Origin: an uncultured Carnobacteriaceae bacterium
Lineage (GTDB): Bacteria; Bacillota; Bacilli; Lactobacillales; Aerococcaceae
Assembly (NCBI GenBank): GCA_938039195.1
Contig: CALHVK010000035.1
Location: 1-21,901, forward strand
Direction of reading: 5' to 3'
DNA length: 21,901 nucleotides
The notes under the pieces are model-generated. The model was not told where the DNA came from and made no database searches. It saw only the letters and a list, made by a program, of their open reading frames with translations. Of this stretch, positions 7,714 to 15,557 are shown piece after piece (positions within the stretch are counted from its first letter, which is position 1; every line of letters begins with the position of its first letter). Both the position numbers and the translations under genes were made by a program.

Positions 7714-7981
7714 CTGAGCGCGATGTCTCGCATCCTGTTTTAGTTGAGTTCGAAAAGGCATAGGCTCAAGCCTTTCGAGGTTAGTCCGCACGACTGTAAA
7801 CAGTCCTTTGCGGCTAACCTGCGAACCGTCATCGCCTATAAACGCCTTTTCTCACATCCTTGTAGTTGAACTCGGGCTCATAGGACTGACGTCCACTTCC
7901 CGAGACGTACGCGGAACGTTTCACGTTCCTTCCGTCATCTCGGTCCAGTGTTTCAGTCCTGAGCGATCGCCCTCGTATCCT
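7714..7981. repeat. Tandem ~122-nt structured repeat: two diverged units and a third partial boundary
   Basis: A boundary motif recurs three times: CTCGCATCCT ending 7736, CTCACATCCT ending 7860 and CTCGTATCCT ending 7981 (periods 124 and 121). The first two copies continue with TAGTTGA (7741 and 7863), then TTCG or CTCG. Each full unit then forms two hairpins. Hairpin A: TTCGAAA with TTTCGAG in unit 1 (7749-7779) and CTCGGG with CCCGAG in unit 2 (7871-7904), each with CATA before an inner GGC/GCC or GGAC/GTCC stem. Hairpin B: unit 1 7779-7819 (GGTTAG, CCGCA and GACTG stems), unit 2 about 7904-7936 (GACG and GGAACGT stems). Sequences differ but pairing is kept. By hand count G+C over 7701-7980 is about 52%, clearly above the flanks. 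Reading frames here are interrupted or cross the xerC promoter. Function unknown: structured RNA on either strand, or a REP-like DNA element. Confidence 0.75.
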
Positions 7982-8015
7982 AAATATTAAATTTGATTTA
8001 ATTGTCGTAAAAATT

Positions 8016-8046
8016 TTGACAATTCGGTTGTAAGAAAGTACTTTCT
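8016..8046 (+). promoter_or_regulatory. Probable xerC-operon promoter with a palindromic operator candidate
   Basis: A perfect TTGACA (8016-8021) is followed after 17 nt by a poor -10, TACTTT (8039-8044). The -10 lies inside a perfect 14-bp palindrome, AGAAAGTACTTTCT (8033-8046). A second dyad, ATTGTC (8001-8006) with GACAAT (8018-8023), covers the -35. An AT-rich stretch (7981-8015) upstream could act as an UP element. Confidence 0.5.
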
Positions 8047-8075
8047 GTGCTAAAGTTAACAAGAGGAGGAAGACG

Positions 8076-9029
8076 ATGAAGAACGAAATGCAAGATTTTT
8101 TAACGTATTTAAAAGTTGAACGACGTTATTCGCCAGAGACGATTCATGCGTATCAACGTGATATTCAACATTTCTTTGACTATTTAACAGACGTTCCGAT
8201 TAAATCTTGGAATGATGTCACTGTTGTAGATGTTCGGATTTATCTCGGGGTATTACACCGTGAAAACTATAACCGTTCGAGTATTTCTCGTTTTCTCTCG
8301 AGTTTACGATCATTTTATCATTTTCTTGTTGAAAGAGGCATTGTTGAAACGAATCCTTTTGCTTCTGTCAGTTATAAGAAAGGTAAAATGCGATTGCCAG
8401 AATTTTTCTATGAGGATGAGATTGAAAAATTTATCGATTCTATCGATGGAAATCAGTCTTTAGACCAACGAAATAAAGCTTTAGTCGAAGTATTATATGC
8501 TACAGGTATGCGTGTCAGTGAGTTAACGAATTTAACTCTTGGGCAATTAGACCTTGAAAATAGTATTATTCTGGTTATCGGTAAAGGATCCAAAGAACGT
8601 TATGTTCCGATTGGGGACTTTGCTAGAACAGCCTTAGAGACCTTTCTTGAAGAAGGGCGTAAAGATTTGATGGCTAAAGAGCGTAAAGACCATTCCTTTG
8701 TGTTTGTAAATCACTTAGGAGATCCACTAACAACAAACGGGGTTCGATATATTTTAGAGAAACTGATTCAAGAAAGTGGCCTTACGTTAAAGATTCATCC
8801 GCATATGCTTAGACATACGTTTGCGACCCATCTGCTAAATAACGGAGCAGATATGCGAACAGTGCAAGAACTCTTAGGACATGTAAGTCTCAGTTCGACT
8901 CAAATCTATACGCACGTGACGAAGGAAGCTCTTCAACAAAATTACCAACTATATTTTCCAAGGTCTAAAGCTGGGAAGAGTGAATTTGATGCAAGTACCT
9001 TTAAAAAGAATAATGGAGGAAAATCATGA
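8076..9029 (+). CDS. xerC: Site-specific tyrosine recombinase XerC (CodV-like)
   Basis: Xer recombinases resolve chromosome dimers at dif. The 317-residue protein has an N-terminal SAM-like core-binding domain (about 1-90) and a tyrosine-recombinase catalytic domain. All catalytic residues are present: R146 (ATGMRVSEL), K170 (GKGSKER), H243 and R246 (HMLRHTFATHLL), H269 (LLGHVSLSSTQIYTH) and Y278. A Lys/Ser-rich tail of about 25 residues after the last helix makes it a little longer than the usual ~300. GAGGAGG (8063-8069) sits 6 nt before the ATG. The stop overlaps the hslV start (ATGA), and the gene heads the same xerC-hslV-hslU-codY operon found in Bacillus, which supports XerC over an unrelated integrase. 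Confidence 0.94.
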   Translation: MKNEMQDFLTYLKVERRYSPETIHAYQRDIQHFFDYLTDVPIKSWNDVTVVDVRIYLGVLHRENYNRSSISRFLSSLRSFYHFLVERGIVETNPFASVSYKKGKMRLPEFFYEDEIEKFIDSIDGNQSLDQRNKALVEVLYATGMRVSELTNLTLGQLDLENSIILVIGKGSKERYVPIGDFARTALETFLEEGRKDLMAKERKDHSFVFVNHLGDPLTTNGVRYILEKLIQESGLTLKIHPHMLRHTFATHLLNNGADMRTVQELLGHVSLSSTQIYTHVTKEALQQNYQLYFPRSKAGKSEFDASTFKKNNGGKS

Positions 9030-9556
9030 CTACAATTTGTGCAGTAAAAAAAGATAATCAAGTTGCGATGGCTGGCGACGGCCAAGTAACAATGGGTGAA
9101 AAAGTCATCATGAAAGGAACTGCTCGTAAAATCCGTCGTATTTTTGACAATCAAGTCCTTGTTGGATTTGCTGGAGGGGTTGCCGATGCGATTACTTTAG
9201 AAGAAATGTTTGAAGATAAACTCAAACAATTTAAAGGGAACTTACAACGTGCAGCTATTGAAATGGCAAAGCAATGGAGAAGTGACCGTGGTTTACAAAA
9301 ATTAGAAGCGATGTTAATCGTAATGAATAAAGAACAAGTGCTACTTGTTTCAGGGACAGGCGAAGTCATTGAACCAGATGATGGCATTCTAACAATTGGG
9401 TCTGGTGGAAACTATGCTTTATCAGCTGCTAGAGGACTCCTAAGATTTGGAGATTCGAATTTAACAGCAGAAGATATCGCTCGTGAAAGTTTAAAAATCG
9501 CTTCAGAGATTGATATTTTTACAAATGATAATATCATCACTGAAACGTTGGCGTAA
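9026..9556 (+). CDS. hslV: ATP-dependent protease subunit HslV (ClpQ)
   Basis: HslV is the proteolytic core of the HslUV (ClpYQ) complex, two stacked hexamers fed by HslU. The 176-residue protein begins MTTICAV; removal of Met exposes Thr2 as the N-terminal nucleophile. This resembles the E. coli type, not the N-terminally extended Ser form known from B. subtilis ClpQ. AGDGQVTMG, VGFAGGVADA, WRSDRGLQKLEA and TIGSGGNYALSAARGL are family hallmarks. The ATG overlaps the xerC stop by 4 nt, with GGAGGA at 9015-9020, and hslU follows after 12 nt. Confidence 0.97.
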   Translation: MTTICAVKKDNQVAMAGDGQVTMGEKVIMKGTARKIRRIFDNQVLVGFAGGVADAITLEEMFEDKLKQFKGNLQRAAIEMAKQWRSDRGLQKLEAMLIVMNKEQVLLVSGTGEVIEPDDGILTIGSGGNYALSAARGLLRFGDSNLTAEDIARESLKIASEIDIFTNDNIITETLA

Positions 9557-9568
9557 GGAAGTGTAAGG

Positions 9569-10975
9569 ATGCAAGCAAATATTAGTAAAACACCTAGAGA
9601 AGTAGTAGCAGAATTAGATCAATTCATCGTTGGTCAACACGACGCTAAACGTGCTTTAGCGGTGGCTCTTCGAAATCGTTACCGACGTTTATTATTAGAC
9701 GAAGACATGAAGAAAGAAGTGACTCCAAAAAATCTATTAATGATTGGACCTACCGGGGTTGGTAAAACGGAATTAGCTCGTCGTCTTGCGAAATTAGTCG
9801 ATGCACCATTTGCAAAAGTGGAAGCTACTAAATTTACAGAAGTAGGTTATGTGGGGCGTGATGTGGAATCAATGGTTCGCGATTTAGTAGAGAATGCGAT
9901 TCAAATCGTTACAAAACTAAAACAAGAAGAAGTGAGACCACAAGCTTTTGATAAGGCCGTTAAGAAACTAGCGAAGATTCTGAAACCTGGCATTATGAAA
10001 AAGGTTTCGAATCCACAACAAGATTCACTCTTTAGTATGTTCCAACAAATGGGAATCCAAAATCCTGGATTAGAACCGGAAATGAAGGAAGAAGTCACTG
10101 AAGAAATTGCTCAAAAGCGTCGTGATATTGAGCAACAATTAAGAAATGGCCTTCTTGATTCTAAAGAAGTGACGATTGAATTGACAGAGAAACCAATGCG
10201 TATGGCAGGGTCTGGTAACCAAATGGAGCAAATGATGCAAATTCAATCTGTTCTTGACCAAATGACTCCTAAGAAGAAAATTAGCCGCACTGTAACCGTT
10301 AAAGAGGCATTAGACCTATTAACAGAAGAAGAAGCGAATCACTTAATCAATCAAGAAGATATGCATGCAGAAGCACTAAAACTAGCTGAAACTTCTGGAA
10401 TTATCTTTATCGATGAGATTGATAAGATTGCTGCTAAGGGTCATAACGGCGGTGAAGTTTCTCGTGAAGGTGTTCAACGTGACATCTTACCGATTGTAGA
10501 AGGAAGCCAAGTCAATACGAAGTACGGGGTTATTAATACTGACCATATCTTGTTTATCGCTTCAGGTGCCTTCCACGTTGCTAAACCAAGTGACTTAATG
10601 CCGGAATTGCAAGGGCGTTTCCCAATTCGTGTTGAATTACAAGATTTATCAAAAGAAGATTTTGAACGTATTTTAACAGAGCCAAAGAACGCATTATTAA
10701 AACAATACAAAGCATTATTAGCAACAGAAAATGTTGAAATCGTCTTTACAAAAGAAGCTGTATCTAAACTGGCTGAAATTGCATTTGAAGTGAATAGTAC
10801 AATGGAAAATATCGGCGCACGTCGTCTTCATACGATTTTAGAAACAGTACTAGAGGAGTTATTATTTGAAGCTCCTTCAATGCAAATGGGAAGTATTCAA
10901 ATTACAGAACAATATGTTGAAAGTAAATTAAATGCGATTCGTGAGGATCAAGATTTAACGAAATATATTTTATAA
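9569..10975 (+). CDS. hslU: ATP-dependent protease ATPase subunit HslU (ClpY)
   Basis: HslU is the AAA+ unfoldase that feeds substrates to HslV. Of 468 residues, it has the N-terminal FIVGQHDAKRALAVALRNR box, Walker A GPTGVGKT (60-67), and EVGYVGRDVESMVRDL, the pore-loop GYVG. A helical I domain (about 110-240) rich in Gln, Met and Glu follows. Walker B is IIFIDEIDKIA, and the sensor region is ELQGRFPIRVEL. The C terminus DLTKYIL is the tail that inserts into HslV to activate it. It lies 12 nt after hslV and is co-transcribed; an AAGGAAGTG (9556-9564) precedes the ATG. Confidence 0.97.
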   Translation: MQANISKTPREVVAELDQFIVGQHDAKRALAVALRNRYRRLLLDEDMKKEVTPKNLLMIGPTGVGKTELARRLAKLVDAPFAKVEATKFTEVGYVGRDVESMVRDLVENAIQIVTKLKQEEVRPQAFDKAVKKLAKILKPGIMKKVSNPQQDSLFSMFQQMGIQNPGLEPEMKEEVTEEIAQKRRDIEQQLRNGLLDSKEVTIELTEKPMRMAGSGNQMEQMMQIQSVLDQMTPKKKISRTVTVKEALDLLTEEEANHLINQEDMHAEALKLAETSGIIFIDEIDKIAAKGHNGGEVSREGVQRDILPIVEGSQVNTKYGVINTDHILFIASGAFHVAKPSDLMPELQGRFPIRVELQDLSKEDFERILTEPKNALLKQYKALLATENVEIVFTKEAVSKLAEIAFEVNSTMENIGARRLHTILETVLEELLFEAPSMQMGSIQITEQYVESKLNAIREDQDLTKYIL

Positions 10976-10990
10976 AAGGAGAAATTACTT

Positions 10991-11794
10991 GTGCGTACAG
11001 TATTAGCGGATTTAAGAAAAATAAACGAAATCGTACAATACGACAACGTTTGGAGAGATTCAGAAACAGCCGATTTACCATTTAATAAGTTGACTGAAAT
11101 TCTGGGTTCCTTGCTAAAAGTTGATTTGTATATTGCTTCAAGAGAAGGAAGAATGCTAGGTATTCATGATGAGTTCCAAGTGAATAACGATCGTATGAAA
11201 GAATACAAGGACAATCGTCAATTTCCAGATTTTTATATGAAAGAGTTAACTGCCTTAAAATTTACGAAGGAAAATATTCCTGTGACAGATGCTTTAACAA
11301 TCTTTCCAGTAGAAGTGCATGAAAATTTCCAAAAAGCAATGACGACAGTGATTCCAATTTATGCTTCAGGTAAACAGTTAGGATTTGTAGTGATGGGGAA
11401 AGAAGGACAAACCTTCTCAACAGATGATCTGATTCTTGCTGAACATGCAGCGACTGTTATTGGAACTGAAATGCTTCACTGGTATACTCGTAAAATTGAG
11501 CAGGAAAAACGTGAGCAACAAAATGTTCATTTAGCTCTTAATTCTCTTTCTTACAGTGAGTTAGAAGCCATCAAAGTCATTATTGGTCTTTTTGATGGGA
11601 TGGACTTACGCTTTACTGCCCTTAAAATTGCTCAAGAGTATCATATCACTCGTACAGTAATCGTGAATGCGATTCGAAAACTTGAATCTGCTGGTATTAT
11701 TGAAAGTCGTAGTTTAGGAACTAAAGGAACGTATATTAAAATTAAAAATCAAAATATTAAATCTTCATTGTTGTCTGAATTAAAATTTGCATAA
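10991..11794 (+). CDS. codY: GTP- and branched-chain-amino-acid-sensing transcriptional repressor CodY
   Basis: CodY represses stationary-phase and nutrient-scavenging genes when isoleucine/valine and GTP are plentiful. The 267-residue protein has an N-terminal GAF domain; NDRMKEY...RQFPDFY and the FPVE segment correspond to the known ligand pocket. LILAEHAATVIGTEML links to a coiled helix. The C-terminal winged HTH begins LSYSELEAIKVI, with the recognition region HITRTVIVNAIRKLESAGIIESRSLGTKGTYIKI from about residue 218. The start is GTG at 10991, 8 nt after AAAAGGAG; no ATG fits. It is the fourth gene of the xerC-hslV-hslU-codY order shared with Bacillus. Confidence 0.97.
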   Translation: MRTVLADLRKINEIVQYDNVWRDSETADLPFNKLTEILGSLLKVDLYIASREGRMLGIHDEFQVNNDRMKEYKDNRQFPDFYMKELTALKFTKENIPVTDALTIFPVEVHENFQKAMTTVIPIYASGKQLGFVVMGKEGQTFSTDDLILAEHAATVIGTEMLHWYTRKIEQEKREQQNVHLALNSLSYSELEAIKVIIGLFDGMDLRFTALKIAQEYHITRTVIVNAIRKLESAGIIESRSLGTKGTYIKIKNQNIKSSLLSELKFA

Positions 11795-11809
11795 ATAGAG
11801 GCGATTTAA

Positions 11810-12682
11810 ATGGAATACATCTTTATTGAAAATGAGTGTTTAAAAGTTGGCGTGAAACTCTTTGGTGCAGAACTAACTTCTGTATTTTCGAAAGAGACAA
11901 ATACAGAATATATGTATCAACCAGATGGGGTTCATTGGAACAAGCAGTCTCCGATTTTGTTCCCGAATATCGGAGCTGTTAAAGAAAATTCGTTTATTTA
12001 TAAAGGAAAAAGATATCCTGCTAGAAAACATGGCTTTGCTAGAGATTATGCGTTTTCCTTAGAAGAAAAAGGGGATCATTTTGCAACTTTCTTATTAACG
12101 AATGAGATGACCAACGAGTCCTATCCTTTTGAGTTTGAGTTACGTTTAAAATATACGCTACATTCGAATTCTTTAGACATGACGTACCAACTATCAACTG
12201 CTAGTCCAGAATTGTATTTTGCAATCGGTGGTCATCCTGCTTTTGCTGTTCCACTGGAAGAAGGATTAAGCTTTGAGGATTATCATATTCAATTAACGTC
12301 AGATGCTGCTATCTCAAAATTGGAGCTTGAAATTCCATACCTAGCATCCTTGGAAGGAGTTCCTTTTACACAAGGAGATTTTGCACTGCACCATGACTTA
12401 TTTACAAATGATGTATTGCTATTTAAATCAATAACCCCAAACTTTAAAGGAAAACTGTATTCTCCTAAGGGAACTAGAAGTGTAACGGTTCATCTTAATG
12501 GAATTGAAGCACTAGGCGTTTGGACGAATGCAGATGATTCTCCGTTTATCTGCTTTGAACCTTGGGATGGATATCCAGATATTTCAACAGAATCCGCATT
12601 AGACCTTGAAGAAAAGAAAAATATTTTACGCATTACAAGTGACACACCTTATCAATCAACCGCTACTTTTGTATTTGAATAA
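11810..12682 (+). CDS. Aldose 1-epimerase family protein (LacX/GalM-like)
   Basis: Family members interconvert sugar anomers; the LacX-like branch often has unproven substrates. The 290-residue protein is a beta-rich galactose-mutarotase-type fold. Candidate catalytic residues line up with GalM: H74 in KHGFARDY, H142 in IGGHPAFAV and the general base E250 in FICFEPWDGYPD. WNKQSPILFPNIGAV near residue 44 is typical of the LacX group. It begins 15 nt after codY with only a weak ribosome site (AGAGGCG) and no own promoter, so it is probably the last gene of the codY message. A bidirectional terminator follows. The sugar substrate cannot be inferred. Confidence 0.88.
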   Translation: MEYIFIENECLKVGVKLFGAELTSVFSKETNTEYMYQPDGVHWNKQSPILFPNIGAVKENSFIYKGKRYPARKHGFARDYAFSLEEKGDHFATFLLTNEMTNESYPFEFELRLKYTLHSNSLDMTYQLSTASPELYFAIGGHPAFAVPLEEGLSFEDYHIQLTSDAAISKLELEIPYLASLEGVPFTQGDFALHHDLFTNDVLLFKSITPNFKGKLYSPKGTRSVTVHLNGIEALGVWTNADDSPFICFEPWDGYPDISTESALDLEEKKNILRITSDTPYQSTATFVFE

Positions 12683-12687
12683 AAAGA

Positions 12688-12717
12688 AAAGACACTAAGT
12701 ATTTACCTAGTGTCTTT
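12688..12717. terminator. Bidirectional terminator between the epimerase gene and plsY
   Basis: AAAGACACTA (12688-12697) pairs with TAGTGTCTTT (12708-12717), with a short inner extension and an ATTT loop. T-rich tails lie on both strands (12718-12723 plus; 12681-12690 minus). The right arm is also the last four codons of plsY. Confidence 0.85.
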
Positions 12718-13323
12718 ATTTTGCTTGTCCCAAGGCATTGGGACTTTATTTTCTGTACCATTAAGAATACGTTGAATGTTGGAGCGATGACGATAAATGA
12801 TAAAAATATCAATCGCAAGTGCAAAAGCTGTTAACGTCCAATCATTAAACAATAATGAAAGGAGAACTCCAGCAGTAATCGTGACCATTGCTGTAAGACT
12901 TACCATACGAGTAATCGCAAGTAGGGCTAAGAAAATGAGTAACCCATAAAGTAGTAGTAATGGTTGATATGCTAAAATCATTCCTGCGAATGTTGCTACA
13001 GCTTTTCCGCCTTTAAAAGATGCAAACAGTGGGAAAGTATGACCGATGACTGCAAATGATGCGATCCAAAGCGGTGATAAACTATCTTGTTTAAATACTG
13101 TCATTGCAAGAATCATTGCTAAAAAGCCTTTAAACACATCGCAAAAGAGTACGACAGAGCCAGCTTTCTTACCTAGAACGCGAAAGGCATTCGTTGATCC
13201 TAAATTTCCACTTCCGAATTGTCGGATGTCTTTTTGAAAGAAATATTGTCCAATCCATAATCCTGATGGGATTGAACCAAGTAAATACGCGACAAGTGCG
13301 CCTATAATAAAAGTAAATGACAT
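12703..13323 (-). CDS. plsY: Glycerol-3-phosphate acyltransferase PlsY
   Basis: PlsY transfers the acyl group of acyl-phosphate to glycerol 3-phosphate, the first step of phosphatidic acid synthesis, in the membrane. With the start at 13323 it has 206 residues and about five membrane segments. Three signature motifs are visible: YLLGSIPSGLWIGQ, FGSGNLGSTNAFRVLGKKAG and FKGGKAVATFAG. An in-frame ATG at 13332 would add MRL, but it lies only 2 nt after AAAGGAG, so 13323 (11 nt) looks better; neither is ideal. The gene is divergent from parE, a neighbour pair common in Lactobacillales, and convergent with the epimerase gene. Its 3' end lies inside the shared terminator. Confidence 0.95.
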   Translation of the reverse strand: MSFTFIIGALVAYLLGSIPSGLWIGQYFFQKDIRQFGSGNLGSTNAFRVLGKKAGSVVLFCDVFKGFLAMILAMTVFKQDSLSPLWIASFAVIGHTFPLFASFKGGKAVATFAGMILAYQPLLLLYGLLIFLALLAITRMVSLTAMVTITAGVLLSLLFNDWTLTAFALAIDIFIIYRHRSNIQRILNGTENKVPMPWDKQNKDTR

Positions 13324-13356
13324 TAATCTCATTTCTCCTTTAAACAGTCTAGTGAC

Positions 13357-13386
13357 AGTTTAACATAAATTAGACAATAGATACAA
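13357..13386 (-). promoter_or_regulatory. Probable plsY promoter
   Basis: On the minus strand, TTGTAT (13386-13381), an 18-nt spacer and TAAACT (13362-13357), with TGT before it as an extended -10. Confidence 0.5.
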
Positions 13387-13435
13387 ATTAAGCAAGTAAG
13401 AAAGGTTAATTTAGCGCTGTTTCTAAGGAGAAATC

Positions 13436-13464
13436 TTGCGAAACTCACGAAAAACAAGTATTAT
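13436..13464 (+). promoter_or_regulatory. Promoter of parE-parC
   Basis: TTGCGA (13436-13441), a 17-nt spacer and TATTAT (13459-13464). The leader is short (about 25 nt) and carries AAAGGAG (about 13481-13487) before the ATG at 13496. It is divergent from the plsY promoter. Confidence 0.7.
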
Positions 13465-13495
13465 AGATAAGATGACAAAAAAAGGAGCGTATTAA

Positions 13496-15556
13496 ATGAG
13501 TAAAGTGACGAATCAATATAATGATGATGCGATTCAGGTTTTAGAAGGTCTTGAAGCCGTTCGTAAACGTCCTGGTATGTATATTGGGTCGACTGACCAC
13601 CGTGGACTTCATCATTTAGCTTATGAGATTGTGGATAACGCAGTCGATGAAGCTTTATCTGGTTATGCAACAAGAATTGAAGTTACCATTCATAAAGATC
13701 AATCACTTTCTGTAAAAGATAATGGTCGTGGGATGCCAACAGGAAAACATGCTTCTGGAATTCCAACGATTCAAGTTATTTTTACAGTGCTTCATGCTGG
13801 TGGTAAATTTGGTCAAGGTGGATATAAAACATCAGGAGGTCTTCACGGGGTAGGGGCTTCTGTAGTAAACGCCTTATCAGATTGGTTAACAGTAGAAGTT
13901 TTACGAGATGGGACTTTATATAAACAAGCCTTTAAAAATGGTGGAGAACCAGTTGGAACCGTTAAAAAAGAAAAAACAAATCGACGTGGATCAGGAACTA
14001 CAGTTACGTTCCTTCCAAGTGATAAGACATTCTCGACAACAAACTGGTCATATGAGACTCTAGCCGAGCGCTTAAGAGAATCTGCGTTCTTACTAAAAGG
14101 ACTTACAATTATTTTAACAGATGAACGTACTGGTGAATCAGAAACTTTCCATTATGAAGAAGGAATTCGTGATTTCATTAAATATTTGAATGAAGAAAAA
14201 GATACTTTATCGCCAATTGTTGATTTTGACAGCACAGTCGATGGAGTAGAGACAGAGTTTGCATTCCAGTACAATGACGGGTATTCAGAAACTGTATTAT
14301 CATTTGTAAATAATGTTCGTACAAAAGACGGCGGTACTCATGAAGTGGGAATGAAGAGTGCCTTAACAAAAGCGTTTAACGAATACGCACGTAAAGTTGG
14401 TCTTTTAAAAGATAAAGATAAAAACTTAGAAGGTAGCGATGTCCGTGAAGGATTAACAGCGATTATTTCGCTTCGTATTCCTGAAGAAATCCTTCAATTT
14501 GAAGGACAAACAAAAGATAAGCTAGGAACACCTGCTGCGCGTGGGATTGTTGATAATACGATTTCTGAGCAACTAGGTTTCTTCTTAACAGAAAACGGGG
14601 AAATTGCGCAAGAATTAATCCGTAAAGCGATTAAGGCACGTGAAGCACGTGAGGCGAGTCGTAAGGCCCGTGAAGAGAGCCGTAATGGTAAGAAAGGTAA
14701 GAAAAAAGAAACTCTTCTTTCTGGTAAATTAACACCTGCTCAAAGTAAGAACCCTAAAAAGAACGAACTTTACTTAGTAGAGGGAGATTCTGCCGGTGGT
14801 TCTGCAAAACAAGGTCGTGACCGTAAGTTCCAAGCGATTCTCCCATTACGTGGTAAAGTCATCAATACTGAAAAAGCATCGATTTCAGATATTCTGAAGA
14901 ATGAAGAAATCAACACGATTATCTATACGATTGGTGCGGGTGTTGGTAGTGACTTCAAGATTGAAGATTGTAACTATGACAAGATTGTTATTATGACCGA
15001 TGCGGATACGGATGGTGCCCACATTCAAGTGTTACTATTAACTTTCTTCTACCGTTACATGAAACCATTGATTGAAGCTGGCAAAGTGTATCTTGCGTTA
15101 CCACCTTTATATAAGATTTCTAAAGGAACTGGTAAAAAGCAAGTTGTTGAATACGCGTGGACTGAAAAAGAACTTGAAGAAAAGACTAAATTAGTCGGGA
15201 AAGGCTACTTACTACAACGTTATAAAGGTCTTGGTGAAATGAATGCGGATCAATTATGGGATACCACAATGAACCCAGATACTAGAACGTTAATTCGTGT
15301 AGTGATTGAAGATAAAGCACAAGCAGAACGTCGTGTAAGTACATTGATGGGGAATAAAGTAGAACCTCGTCGTAAATGGATTGAGCGCCATGTTGAGTTT
15401 GGTCTAGAAGAAGATAAGAGTATTTTAGAATCAGATGTAAACGCAATTAGCGCAACTGCAAGTCCAAAAAAAGAAGAGAAAAAACAACCTTCTGTAAAGA
15501 AAGAAGTTGCAATTGACCATGTGGAGCAATTATCGCTATTAGGAGAGGAGGAATAG
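13496..15556 (+). CDS. parE: DNA topoisomerase IV subunit B
   Basis: ParE is the ATPase subunit of topoisomerase IV, which decatenates sister chromosomes. Of 686 residues, the GHKL ATPase shows YEIVDNAVDEALSG, KDNGRGMPTG and SGGLHGVGASVVNALS. The transducer domain follows. The Toprim domain has VEGDSAGGSAKQGRDR (from about 429) and MTDADTDGAHI (D502, D504, D506), then YKGLGEMNADQLWDTTM. A Lys-rich patch lies at about 380-405. GyrB has the same motifs; ParE is chosen because parC follows and plsY lies divergently upstream, the standard Lactobacillales arrangement. parC starts one base after the stop, and its ribosome site (GGAGAGGAGG) is made of the last parE codons. Confidence 0.94.
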   Translation: MSKVTNQYNDDAIQVLEGLEAVRKRPGMYIGSTDHRGLHHLAYEIVDNAVDEALSGYATRIEVTIHKDQSLSVKDNGRGMPTGKHASGIPTIQVIFTVLHAGGKFGQGGYKTSGGLHGVGASVVNALSDWLTVEVLRDGTLYKQAFKNGGEPVGTVKKEKTNRRGSGTTVTFLPSDKTFSTTNWSYETLAERLRESAFLLKGLTIILTDERTGESETFHYEEGIRDFIKYLNEEKDTLSPIVDFDSTVDGVETEFAFQYNDGYSETVLSFVNNVRTKDGGTHEVGMKSALTKAFNEYARKVGLLKDKDKNLEGSDVREGLTAIISLRIPEEILQFEGQTKDKLGTPAARGIVDNTISEQLGFFLTENGEIAQELIRKAIKAREAREASRKAREESRNGKKGKKKETLLSGKLTPAQSKNPKKNELYLVEGDSAGGSAKQGRDRKFQAILPLRGKVINTEKASISDILKNEEINTIIYTIGAGVGSDFKIEDCNYDKIVIMTDADTDGAHIQVLLLTFFYRYMKPLIEAGKVYLALPPLYKISKGTGKKQVVEYAWTEKELEEKTKLVGKGYLLQRYKGLGEMNADQLWDTTMNPDTRTLIRVVIEDKAQAERRVSTLMGNKVEPRRKWIERHVEFGLEEDKSILESDVNAISATASPKKEEKKQPSVKKEVAIDHVEQLSLLGEEE

Positions 15557-15557
15557 T

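Noticed and set aside
7714..7981. Tandem repeat as a CRISPR array.
   Set aside because: Only two to three diverged units of about 122 nt, with no 25-40 nt identical repeats or unique spacers and no cas genes.
8012..8026. CodY box (AATTTTCWGAAAATT) over the xerC -35, suggesting autoregulation.
   Set aside because: Only 9 of 15 positions match by my count, and the central CWG and right half fail.
7829..8062. Open frame of 77 codons on the minus strand, and a 60-codon plus-strand frame at 7808-7990, across the structured repeat.
   Set aside because: Both cross hairpin arms and have Arg/Ser-rich, featureless translations. The minus frame starts inside the xerC promoter region and has no ribosome site. 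The repeat structure explains the sequence better than coding.
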